Below the pieces are notes generated by a model. It was given only the letters and a program-made list of their open reading frames with translations. It had not been told where the DNA came from and made no database searches. Below are positions 17,441 through 25,204 of a DNA stretch of 64,000 bases, piece after piece. A program made the translations under genes and the position numbers. This DNA is from BQJU01 sp965229635 (GTDB lineage Bacteria > Bacteroidota > Bacteroidia > Chitinophagales > Saprospiraceae). Every line of letters begins with the position of its first letter. Within the stretch, counting starts at the first letter, position 1. The stretch spans positions 5,704,001-5,768,000 of the forward strand of contig OZ245894.1 in assembly GCA_965229635.1 (NCBI GenBank), in the 5' to 3' direction.

Positions 17441-18356
17441 GCGTGGCGGCACACTGTAGCCAGTGGTTTTAACCGCTGGCTGCAGTGTAAATTATAATAT
17501 TAAGCTACAGAGTAGCGACACATTTTTTTTCTGGCTAATGTCCAATTTATGTGCCGCTCCGATGGAGCTTAGCTCATGTTTATCACCTTAGCCGATGGCC
17601 GGCGACCATCGGCTAAGGTGTGCCGCTGCTACGCAGCTTTTTAAACATTATCAAAGGACAGGATTAACAGGATTAACAGGATTTTTGGGGTTAAAAAACA
17701 GGTTTTTCAACGGCTTTCCAAACCATTAACCCACGATTATGGAGATTCTCCGAACATTCGCATTCCAGCAGAAATGCTTGCCTGGGGTAGCCACAGCGTG
17801 GCGGCACACTGTAGCCAGTGGTTTTAACCGCTGGCTGCAGTGTAAATTATAATATTAAGCTACAGAGTAGCGACACATTTTTTTTCTGGCTAATGTCCAA
17901 TTTATGTGCCGCTCCGATGGAGCTTAGCTCATGTTTATCACCTTAGCCGATGGCCGGCGACCATCGGCTAAGGTGTGCCGCTGCTACGCAGCTTTTTAAA
18001 CATTATCAAAGGACAGGATTAACAGGATTAACAGGATTTTTGGGGTTAAAAAACAGGTTTTTCAACGGCTTTCCAAACCATTAACCCACGATTATGGAGA
18101 TTCTCCGAACATTCGCATTCCAGCAGAAATGCTTGCCTGGGGTAGCCACAGCGTGGCGACACACTGTAGCCAGTGGTTTTAACCGCTGGCTACAGTGTAA
18201 ATTATAATTTTAAGCTACAGCGTAGCGACACATTTTTTTTCTGGCTAATGTCCAATTTATGTGCCGCTCCGATGGAGCTTAGCTCATGTTTATCACCTTA
18301 GCCGATGGCCGGCGACCATCGGCTAAGGTGTGCCGCTGCTACGCAGCTTTTTAAAC
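17435..18356. repeat. 355-bp tandem repeat, 2.6 copies, each with two large palindromes
   Basis: Copies start at 17435, 17790 and 18145, exactly 355 bp apart; the third is truncated near 18356 and carries a few substitutions, while the first two look identical. Each unit has hairpin A (17451-17488 in copy 1; arms ACACTGTAGCCAGTGGTT and AACCGCTGGCTGCAGTGT, 16 of 18 paired). It also has hairpin B (17584-17620; arms CACCTTAGCCGATGG and CCATCGGCTAAGGTG, perfect, 7-nt loop). The first two copies also carry ACAGGATTAACAGGATT direct repeats. No ORF of note is present. A fourth copy of the hairpin B part lies at 21336-21460. Confidence 0.9.
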
Positions 18357-18487
18357 ACCCCATCGATTGGAAAGTCCCCTTAACGGCTTGGCCCGACAAT
18401 CACCTGGGCACTCAATCGGGAGAAATCATAACAAACGTCGCCACTTTCCAAGTCGAGGACTTTGAAGGAAGCTACCGCATTGAATAA
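18350..18487 (+). pseudogene. Possible degenerate coding remnant between repeats
   Basis: The frame ending at 18487 reads HPIDWKVPLTAWPDNH and then VATFQVEDFEGSYRIE before a stop. It looks more protein-like than the surrounding repeats and its end matches the scrap at 17391-17440. No start codon outside the repeat is present and no family is recognised. It may equally be chance. Confidence 0.25.
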
Positions 18488-18514
18488 CCCGGTTTCGTAG
18501 GAAGCACAGCGCCA

Positions 18515-19437
18515 TACCGAATTAGTTGATCTTGGTGAGCAACACAAGCCTCAGAGAGACTTAATCGGGACCTCACTCTCCCCGATGGCAGCCCACCGGG
18601 CTTTATGCGGGATGATTGCCATGCGGGGCACGCAATCAAATGGACATACTCTTCCCGAATAACTTCGATCACGATTTTCTTCAAAAATCTATCTCTTTAA
18701 TTCGGGACTAAGCTTCGCTCAGCCTACTTTACCTCAAGGCTCTATAAAACCTCTAGCCCCAGCAGTTGGAGCTGAGTGGCTCAGTTCACAAATACCTATC
18801 ACCCTGAACTTGTTCTTTTTCACCTGGTCGGCGTTAAAGAACCTCTCATTTAGCTACGGCTAAAATCGAGAACCTTCGCCTTGACCAAACAAAAAATAAC
18901 TACGTCCAGATCGACATTTACTTGTGAGCTGAACCACAGCGACATCCCGGTTTAGATATTCTTAAGCGAGGCTACGAGCTGTAGAATACCTTAATCGGGG
19001 GCTCTCTCTCCCCGATGGCAGCCCACCGGGCTTTATGCGGGATGAACATCGTGCGGGGCACATGTTCAAATGCACATATTCTTCCTGAATAAGTGTCACT
19101 ATAATTTTTGGCAAAAATTAGTTCCACTAATCCGGGACTAAGTTTCGCTCAGCCTACTTTACCTCAAGGCTCTATAAAACCTCTAGCCCCAGCAGTTGGC
19201 GCGATAGCGTCATCCCGGTTTAGTCGATCTTGGCGAACGCAGTGAGCCGTAGAGAGACTTAATCGGGACCTCTCTCTTCCCGATGGCAGCCCACTGGGCT
19301 TTATACGGGATGAAGATCGTGCGGGGCACATGTTCAAATGCACAGCTCTTCCCTAATTCACCCAGGCGCGACGCGTAGCGGCGTCCCGACTTTAGCCGCA
19401 CCTGGCGAAGTATTGAGCCTGGTAAGACTTGGTCGGG
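18515..19437. repeat. Second family of structured interspersed repeats, three diverged copies
   Basis: Three copies share CCCGATGGCAGCCCAC at 18581, 19011 and 19279 and GCGGGGCAC soon after. Copies A and B also share a near-identical 3' segment beginning AGCCTACTTTACCTCAAGGC (18721 and 19151, 430 bp apart). Each is preceded by a long imperfect palindrome whose arms differ between copies but still pair. Between A and B is a further palindromic insert (about 18774-18935; core ATTTAGC-TACG-GCTAAAAT). A related palindrome (19384-19437, TCCCGACTTTAG to TTGGTCGGGA) runs directly into the first CRISPR repeat. Nothing here appears to be coding. Confidence 0.75.
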
Positions 19438-20748
19438 ATCGCAGTGCTCACTCTAAATGCACAGCTCTCCTACGTCAATTGACCGAATCCAGCGATTTCC
19501 CTAAGGTGTCGCAGTGCTCACTCTAAATGCACAGCTCTCCTACAGAAGAAGCCGACGACTGCGAAGAAGGCGAAAGGGTCGCAGTGCTCACTCTAAATGC
19601 ACAGCTCTCCTACCAGAATTTGTTTGCGAGAACTAGGTTAGCCCTGGTGTCGCAGTGCTCACTCTAAATGCACAGCTCTCCTACTGGGGTAACTTATCCC
19701 TATTCACGATGAAACAAATGGTCGCAGTGCTCACTCTAAATGCACAGCTCTCCTACTTTTAAAAATTTTCACATGACAAATTTAATGAAATGTCGCAGTG
19801 CTCACTCTAAATGCACAGCTCTCCTACTAATATCTCGACTATAGATGTTAGGGGGGTTAGTGTCGCAGTGCTCACTCTAAATGCACAGCTCTCCTACGGT
19901 GTTGATCAGTACCACAACTACGATGTAGTAGCGTCGCAGTGCTCACTCTAAATGCACAGCTCTCCTACATGTGAATTTGAATCTACAGTTTGACTGGAAG
20001 GCGTCGCAGTGCTCACTCTAAATGCACAGCTCTCCTACTTATACTAACTCTCTGGATAAGAAAACAAGCACCGTCGCAGTGCTCACTCTAAATGCACAGC
20101 TCTCCTACGAACCACAACTCAAGAAGATGTGGATAAATACCGTCGCAGTGCTCACTCTAAATGCACAGCTCTCCTACGTGGCAATCTTTAGCCACCCCGA
20201 CGTCATGCAGTGGGTCGCAGTGCTCACTCTAAATGCACAGCTCTCCTACTATATTTATTTTTCTTTATTAAACCGGGGGGGCCAGTCGCAGTGCTCACTC
20301 TAAATGCACAGCTCTCCTACCGATCCAAAACCTTGGGGTTATGGTCAACTGCTTGCGTCGCAGTGCTCACTCTAAATGCACAGCTCTCCTACGCTACATG
20401 AAAAAATCAGGAGTAGAAACACTGAAGTCGCAGTGCTCACTCTAAATGCACAGCTCTCCTACTGTAAAACGACGGCTGATCAATAGCGGTTTCACAACGT
20501 CGCAGTGCTCACTCTAAATGCACAGCTCTCCTACATGCTCATACTCAAGCAGTGAACAAGGTAACAGATGGTCGCAGTGCTCACTCTAAATGCACAGCTC
20601 TCCTACCATTTAAGATAAAAAAACTAGAATCATCTAAAACGGTCGCAGTGCTCACTCTAAATGCACAGCTCTCCTACCATTTAAGATAAAAAAACTAGAA
20701 TCATCTAAAACGGTCGCAGTGCTCACTCTAAATGCACAGCTCTCCTAC
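19438..20748 (-). CRISPR. Orphan CRISPR array, 19 repeats of 36 bp and 18 spacers of 33-36 bp
   Basis: Repeats start at 19438, 19508, 19578, 19649, 19721, 19792, 19862, 19933, 20003, 20073, 20142, 20214, 20285, 20357, 20427, 20499, 20571, 20642 and 20713. On the plus strand each begins GTCGCAGTGCTC and ends CAGCTCTCCTAC. All appear identical except the first, which has A for the initial G. The degenerate end is at the left and an AT-rich candidate leader is at the right, so transcription is probably on the minus strand. The transcribed repeat then ends in ACTGCGAC, close to the 8-nt 5' handle of type I and III crRNAs. Repeat and spacer lengths also fit type III or I better than type II or VI (about 30-nt spacers). 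Spacers 17 and 18 are identical. No cas gene is present in the window. Confidence 0.97.
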
Positions 20749-21150
20749 CCTGTTTCTGTGACATCGCAATAATGACAATATCTAGCAAGACATTCACATC
20801 CTGGGCTATACCTTGTTTTATCCATATTAGTCGATTTTTAATATGTTTTTTGACAAAATTACCCTGTCACAATTTTTTGAAAATCGTATTACGAAAAAAT
20901 ATACGTAATTGATTTTCAAATCATAAATAAAAAATCTTGTATTTGTATTTTAACGATTCCTTAACGTTTTACAGAAAAAACGTAAGTGCCCTCGGGTACA
21001 CTGCTGTTTTGAACTATGTCACAATTTGGTCTTTTTTTGCTCACTCTATTGCAATTGACTTATTATCAAATAGAAACATAGTTAGTGTAAATAACATTTA
21101 TTGAACACATTAAAGAAATGTAGAATATCACGCTATTTAACATAATAATT
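20749..21150 (-). promoter_or_regulatory. AT-rich candidate CRISPR leader
   Basis: About 400 bp of strongly AT-rich sequence directly adjoins the perfect end of the array. It has no ORF. CRISPR leaders are typically AT-rich, non-coding and placed at the spacer-acquisition end, where the newest repeat is intact. The tandemly duplicated spacer next to this side fits recent activity there. A specific promoter was not identified. Confidence 0.55.
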
Positions 21151-21335
21151 GAGATTTTCAGCCAGGCCTCGCTTAAGCTCCCCCTTGAGGAGGTTGAAAA
21201 TGGCTGCACTAAACCAGGATGTCAAAGAACTTCCGATCAATATACAAAAAGTAAACAAATAATTCTTTACCAGCTCTGATTTAAGAAATGCCCCTTCCTA
21301 CCCAAATCTGGAGATTCGCCAAACCTCTGACTAGA
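21151..21335. other. Intergenic stretch without recognisable feature
   Basis: Between the leader and the fourth palindrome copy I see no ORF, RNA gene or repeat beyond CTCCCCCTTGAGGAGG-like short palindromic sequence near 21180-21195. Confidence 0.4.
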
Positions 21336-21460
21336 GTTGCGACACATTTTTTGCTGCGTGGTACATGATGTGCCGCTCCGATGGAGCTTAGCTCATATTT
21401 ATCACCTTAGCCGATGGCCTGCGACCATCGGCTAAGGTGTGTCGCTGCTACGCAGCTTCT
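21336..21460. repeat. Fourth, isolated copy of the 355-bp repeat core
   Basis: GCGACACATTTTTT, GTGCCGCTCCGATGGAGC and hairpin B (21403-21439, arms CACCTTAGCCGATGG and CCATCGGCTAAGGTG with loop CCTGCGA) match the core of the tandem repeat at 17435-18356, in the same orientation. The array and the second repeat family are therefore bracketed by copies of one palindrome. Confidence 0.85.
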
Positions 21461-21504
21461 TAAATTCCTCATCGAGAGCGTCCCTTGAATTGTATCTGCG
21501 TATA

Positions 21505-21797
21505 AACCTCATAAACTAAATAAACCTCATAAACCGATTCCCATCTAAACCTCATAAACCGGAGCATGATTCACAGGATTGAAGAGTTTTCAGAATGATC
21601 AGCTACCTAAACCTCATAAACCCATTCCGTCTAAACCTCATAAACCGAGAATCCTATCCTGCCTAAACCGCCTTCTCCCGCCTAAACTGCTTCCTCCGTC
21701 TAAACCCTTTCCACATAAACCGCCTCCCCCGTCTAAACCGCATAAACTAAATAAACCTCATAAACCCACACAGCCTCCCCCGTCTAAACCTCCTCCA
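21505..21797. repeat. TAAACCTCATAAACC microrepeat tract
   Basis: About fifteen perfect and degenerate copies of a 15-16-bp unit (TAAACC, often followed by TCATAAACC) run from 21505 to the stop codon of the fusion gene. They generate a spurious Pro/Lys/His-rich plus-strand ORF. The tract may affect the 3' end of the minus-strand transcript. Confidence 0.8.
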
Positions 21798-24122
21798 TTA
21801 ATATTTCTTCTGATACAAATCCTCCAGCTTGGTCTTCTTGATTTCTTCCACAAAATGCACCATGTGTGCAATCATGATTTCCCACATCTTTTTGCCTTTT
21901 TCGGCAGTGGCTTTGGTGGGGTCGCCCATGACACCGGTGGCGCTGATCTTTTTGGTACGTACGTACCACGCTACGCCACGGTCGGAGGTAAAGTCGAGGT
22001 AGTCGCTGCCGAAATTGAGGGTCGCATTGACGGCCTTGTCCATCTGTACCATTTCAGGGCGCAGGGCCAACGTAGTACTGGTCTCGATCTCGCCGGCGTG
22101 GATGTCGTTTTTGGTTTCGATCAGGTTGTAGAGGTCGAGGTCGCTGGTCTCACCGGTTTCGACACAGACAAAGATTTGTGCATCACGGTTGATCATCTGG
22201 GCGGCATAGGCCAGGGTGGGCGCATTGTCGCCGTGACCGTTGAGCAGAATGAGTTTTTTGATGCCATTTTGTGCCAAACTCATTCCAATGTCGTAGACAA
22301 ATCTCGACAGTGCATCATTTGTCACGCTGATTGTACCTTTAAATTCATCATGGTGATAGGACACCCCAAACGGAATCGGCGGTAATACAAATGGCTTGGG
22401 ATCGGCGCAGGCTTCAGCAATTTTATCAGCCAGGTAGACCGCATCATAATAGTCGATATCTACCGGTAGATGTGGGCCGTGCTGCTCAATGGCGCCACAT
22501 GGCAAAATGGCGGTATCCACTACCTTTAGGCGCTGTTCTATTTCCGGCCAGGTGAGTTTTTCCCAGCGGTATTCACTTTTCACTTTGGCTTTGGTATCGG
22601 CCATTTTCATTTCAAAAGGGTATGGTTGATCCAATAATGGACTTTTTAAAATATCTATATCCTGCCATTTGCGGTCGTGCAAATGTGCGGCACCATTGGC
22701 GTATTCAAGGTAGACTTTCAACAAATCTTCGCGGATATAGGATGGCAAATCAGACAACATGCTGCGCTCATTGTCAAAACGCAGCTTCATAATCATCGGG
22801 TGCTCTTTCGCCAGTTTTTCAGTATGTGGGGTGCGTTCAATTAGATCTTTTGACAACAACATATGGTATAAATGAGCGGCGTCCATACCCAGTTGCTTCA
22901 CACTTTTCTGTTCCAGTGCTTTCAGGCCTTCGCTGATTTGTTCCGGCGTGTAACCGCAACGGGCCGGATCTTCATCCAGCGCCTTCAACATGCCGACAAT
23001 CCGGCGGCACTTTTCGCAATGCCCGCAGGGGTAAATGCGTCCGTCGTGCTCGTGGGCTGCATGACAGCTTACCTGCTGCGCCTGCAATTCGGGATAACGC
23101 TTCACCAGTATTTTCAAAATCAACAATTCCGAAAGGCTCCGTAAGATGGAGTACTGATGCATTGCCCAACCTTTTTTGATAAAATATCGGGTTAATGCAT
23201 TGTCGAAATACTTACTTTGATCATACAGGGCGCTATAATGGGTGATGCCTTTGTGGTTGGCCTTTACCGTGGTATCATACTCGTCACCAATCAGAATATT
23301 ACCGGCACCACGCTTGCGCGCAACGGGTAATACACCAAAGAGAAAGACCGCCACCGTCCACAAGCGAATGGGGTAAATATCGGCCCGCACATTGGCAAAA
23401 TCCTTGCGAATAAAGGGCATCAAACGCAACATCCAGTTGAAAATCCGGTCGCTGTTGCACCAAACGCGCTGGGTATTGGGTTCATTTGCCTCCAGATAAC
23501 GGAAGGAGTTAACCGCCGTAAACCAGTGCCGACCAGATTCATTGATAAACACCGGATGGACGTCTTTGCCCAATTCCTTCATCAGGCCGTACGACAGCAA
23601 GCTGTCCTTTCCGCCACTACTCAAAATCACGTAGCCATCCCGATTGGTTTCAGCATGATTCCAGGTGGTAGTCATTTCCGGAAAACGGGTATTGACAAAA
23701 GTGACCTTGGCCCCGGTATAGCTGCCTTGCTTTTCCGCCTCCATTTGGTTAAAGGGCGGAAGCAAAAAAGGATTGGGTTCGAGAAATTTATTGACATAAA
23801 TTTCCCGGGAGGTATTTTCCAGTTTGTCCAACACAAAGCGCTGATCCGCATTATCAAACAGGCCATCCAGTACAATTTCTTTACAGAACAAGCCATAGTT
23901 AATGGCCACCTGCACCCCCATCATGGAGGCCAGGTTGATGCTATCGGCAGACTTGGGGTCGAAGACCTTTTCGTGATAGGAGTAGATCAACTCATTTTGA
24001 TGGACCTCCCCACTTGGCAAAGTAACGGCATAAGGCACTTTAACCCGCTTGGGTTCTACCTCAATTGGGCCAACCATCAGTTGGTCGAAGACCAGCAGCG
24101 AACGGATTCCTGTTGAATTCAT
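21798..24122 (-). CDS. QueC-like PP-loop ATPase fused to a creatininase-family amidohydrolase
   Basis: The 774-residue protein joins two enzymes. Residues 1-160 have no family I recognise. A PP-loop ATPase domain follows with SSGGKDS at 168-174 and a QueC-like four-Cys site (C353, then CGHCEKC at 366-372). QueC and relatives adenylate a carboxylate and form an amide or nitrile. Residues about 515-770 are a creatininase-family amidohydrolase: GAIEQHGPHLPVDID (544-557), NGHGDN (628-633) and HAGEIETS supply the metal ligands. One half could make an amide or similar bond and the other hydrolyse one, possibly in sequence. The gene overlaps the DUF1611 gene by 4 bp. The substrate is unknown; a MurL-like carboxylate-activating role on glutamyl compounds is one speculative possibility. 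Confidence 0.8.
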   Translation of the reverse strand: MNSTGIRSLLVFDQLMVGPIEVEPKRVKVPYAVTLPSGEVHQNELIYSYHEKVFDPKSADSINLASMMGVQVAINYGLFCKEIVLDGLFDNADQRFVLDKLENTSREIYVNKFLEPNPFLLPPFNQMEAEKQGSYTGAKVTFVNTRFPEMTTTWNHAETNRDGYVILSSGGKDSLLSYGLMKELGKDVHPVFINESGRHWFTAVNSFRYLEANEPNTQRVWCNSDRIFNWMLRLMPFIRKDFANVRADIYPIRLWTVAVFLFGVLPVARKRGAGNILIGDEYDTTVKANHKGITHYSALYDQSKYFDNALTRYFIKKGWAMHQYSILRSLSELLILKILVKRYPELQAQQVSCHAAHEHDGRIYPCGHCEKCRRIVGMLKALDEDPARCGYTPEQISEGLKALEQKSVKQLGMDAAHLYHMLLSKDLIERTPHTEKLAKEHPMIMKLRFDNERSMLSDLPSYIREDLLKVYLEYANGAAHLHDRKWQDIDILKSPLLDQPYPFEMKMADTKAKVKSEYRWEKLTWPEIEQRLKVVDTAILPCGAIEQHGPHLPVDIDYYDAVYLADKIAEACADPKPFVLPPIPFGVSYHHDEFKGTISVTNDALSRFVYDIGMSLAQNGIKKLILLNGHGDNAPTLAYAAQMINRDAQIFVCVETGETSDLDLYNLIETKNDIHAGEIETSTTLALRPEMVQMDKAVNATLNFGSDYLDFTSDRGVAWYVRTKKISATGVMGDPTKATAEKGKKMWEIMIAHMVHFVEEIKKTKLEDLYQKKY

Positions 24123-25195
24123 TTCTTAATGAGCGGTTTGATTTGTTCAACTAAAGCAGCAGCTCCGTGGGCCAATACATCAAAGGCCGGCAGACCGGTT
24201 TCGAGGGTAATTCTGGCACAGGCCGGTTCAATTTCGTTCATTTCCATCTCCTCGTGGTTGACCGTAATGGCCATGACTTTCTTTCTGGAAATCACTTCGA
24301 TAGCCCGGATCTGCTCATCTAATGGTTGAATGATATAACCGGGAAATCCATCGTATTCCAGGCGACGGGGAGCGTGCTGGAGGATGACAAAGTCGGGACG
24401 ACCAGCCGCCAGGATTTCAAAACCGCCAGGGTACGCCGGGTTCATCAAACTACCCTGACCTTCGATCACAATCACATCGGGTTTTTCGTTCTTCCAGGCT
24501 TCGTATACAGCGTGTTCAATCTCTCCGGACACGAAGTCGTTGATCAGGGAATCCATAATCATGCTGTACTTTGCCCCCTGCATCCAGCCGGTTTGACCGG
24601 TTCCAATCATTTCGGCGTTAAACCCGGCATTGCGCAGTGCATGGACAATCAGCCACGCTGTGGTGCGTTTGCCTACGGCAGAATCTGTTCCCAAAACAGC
24701 CAACTTCAGGCAATCTACCTTTTCAATATTGCCGGTAAAAAAGTGCAGCTCATCCCGATCGGGTGTTTTGCGGATATCCCGCAGGCGTACTCCTTTTTCT
24801 TTGGCCAAAGCCACAATATCAGGATCGTTGGAAAGGAAATCGTGCAGCCCGGAATCTACGTTCAGGCCCAGTTCAATGCCTTGGCGGATATCTTTACGGG
24901 CAGGTTCCGGCAAGCGACCACCATCCGGGGCCAGGCCCACTACCAGGTATTGTGGTTCCAGCCTGCTTTTACGCGCAGCAGCCATGGCTTCGGGCAAGTT
25001 TTTATAAACCTGAATATTTCTTGGTCTTCCGTCTAATACCATTCCGGCATCCTGACCGGCATAATTGGAGTCAATGACACCGAGCACCTGGTAGCGCTCG
25101 GTAAATCGCACCAATCCGTGGGCGGTCTTTCCATTAGGTGTGTTAAATGCATCCTGGCAATAGACGATGGCATTACCGTCAACAATTCTTTGCAT
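24119..25195 (-). CDS. DUF1611 family protein, DgcN-like
   Basis: This 358-residue protein has the two-part DUF1611 architecture. The N-terminal Rossmann-like domain (about 1-145) has VLGVIDSNYAGQDAG and YLVVGLAPDGGRLP. The C-terminal P-loop domain has Walker A LGTDSAVGKRTT at about 168-179, then IGTGQTGWMQGAKY, DVIVIEGQGSLMNPAYPGG and FVILQHAPRR. DUF1611 proteins of the DgcN type act as N-acetyltransferases on D-glutamate, feeding an enolase-superfamily partner (DgcA) that racemises the acetylated product. An enolase-superfamily epimerase is encoded at 16140-17201. The gene is 9 bp after the PLP enzyme and overlaps the next gene by 4 bp, so the three are one transcription unit. Confidence 0.85.
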   Translation of the reverse strand: MQRIVDGNAIVYCQDAFNTPNGKTAHGLVRFTERYQVLGVIDSNYAGQDAGMVLDGRPRNIQVYKNLPEAMAAARKSRLEPQYLVVGLAPDGGRLPEPARKDIRQGIELGLNVDSGLHDFLSNDPDIVALAKEKGVRLRDIRKTPDRDELHFFTGNIEKVDCLKLAVLGTDSAVGKRTTAWLIVHALRNAGFNAEMIGTGQTGWMQGAKYSMIMDSLINDFVSGEIEHAVYEAWKNEKPDVIVIEGQGSLMNPAYPGGFEILAAGRPDFVILQHAPRRLEYDGFPGYIIQPLDEQIRAIEVISRKKVMAITVNHEEMEMNEIEPACARITLETGLPAFDVLAHGAAALVEQIKPLIKK

Positions 25196-25204
25196 TTTGA
25201 TTGA

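Noticed and set aside
20022..20401. Small open frames inside the CRISPR array
   Set aside because: They only translate the repeats and spacers, with the same peptide recurring every repeat.
19438..20748. CRISPR array as type II-C or VI-B
   Set aside because: Spacers are 33-36 nt rather than about 30, and the minus-strand repeat end fits a type I/III handle. No cas9 or cas13b, and no tracr-like anti-repeat, was seen in the flanks.
17202..21797. Prophage or integrative element at the island
   Set aside because: No integrase, transposase, tRNA gene or attachment-site duplication was seen; only non-coding repeats and the CRISPR array.
21579..22385. Plus-strand frame with a Pro/Lys/His-rich start
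   Set aside because: The first part is translated from the TAAACCTCATAAACC microrepeat and the rest is antisense to the creatininase domain.
21798..24122. QueC-like domain as part of a Qat or CBASS-type antiphage system
   Set aside because: No QatA-type ATPase, TatD-type nuclease, cyclic-nucleotide synthase or effector is adjacent. The neighbours are metabolic. The nearby CRISPR array alone does not make a defence island.
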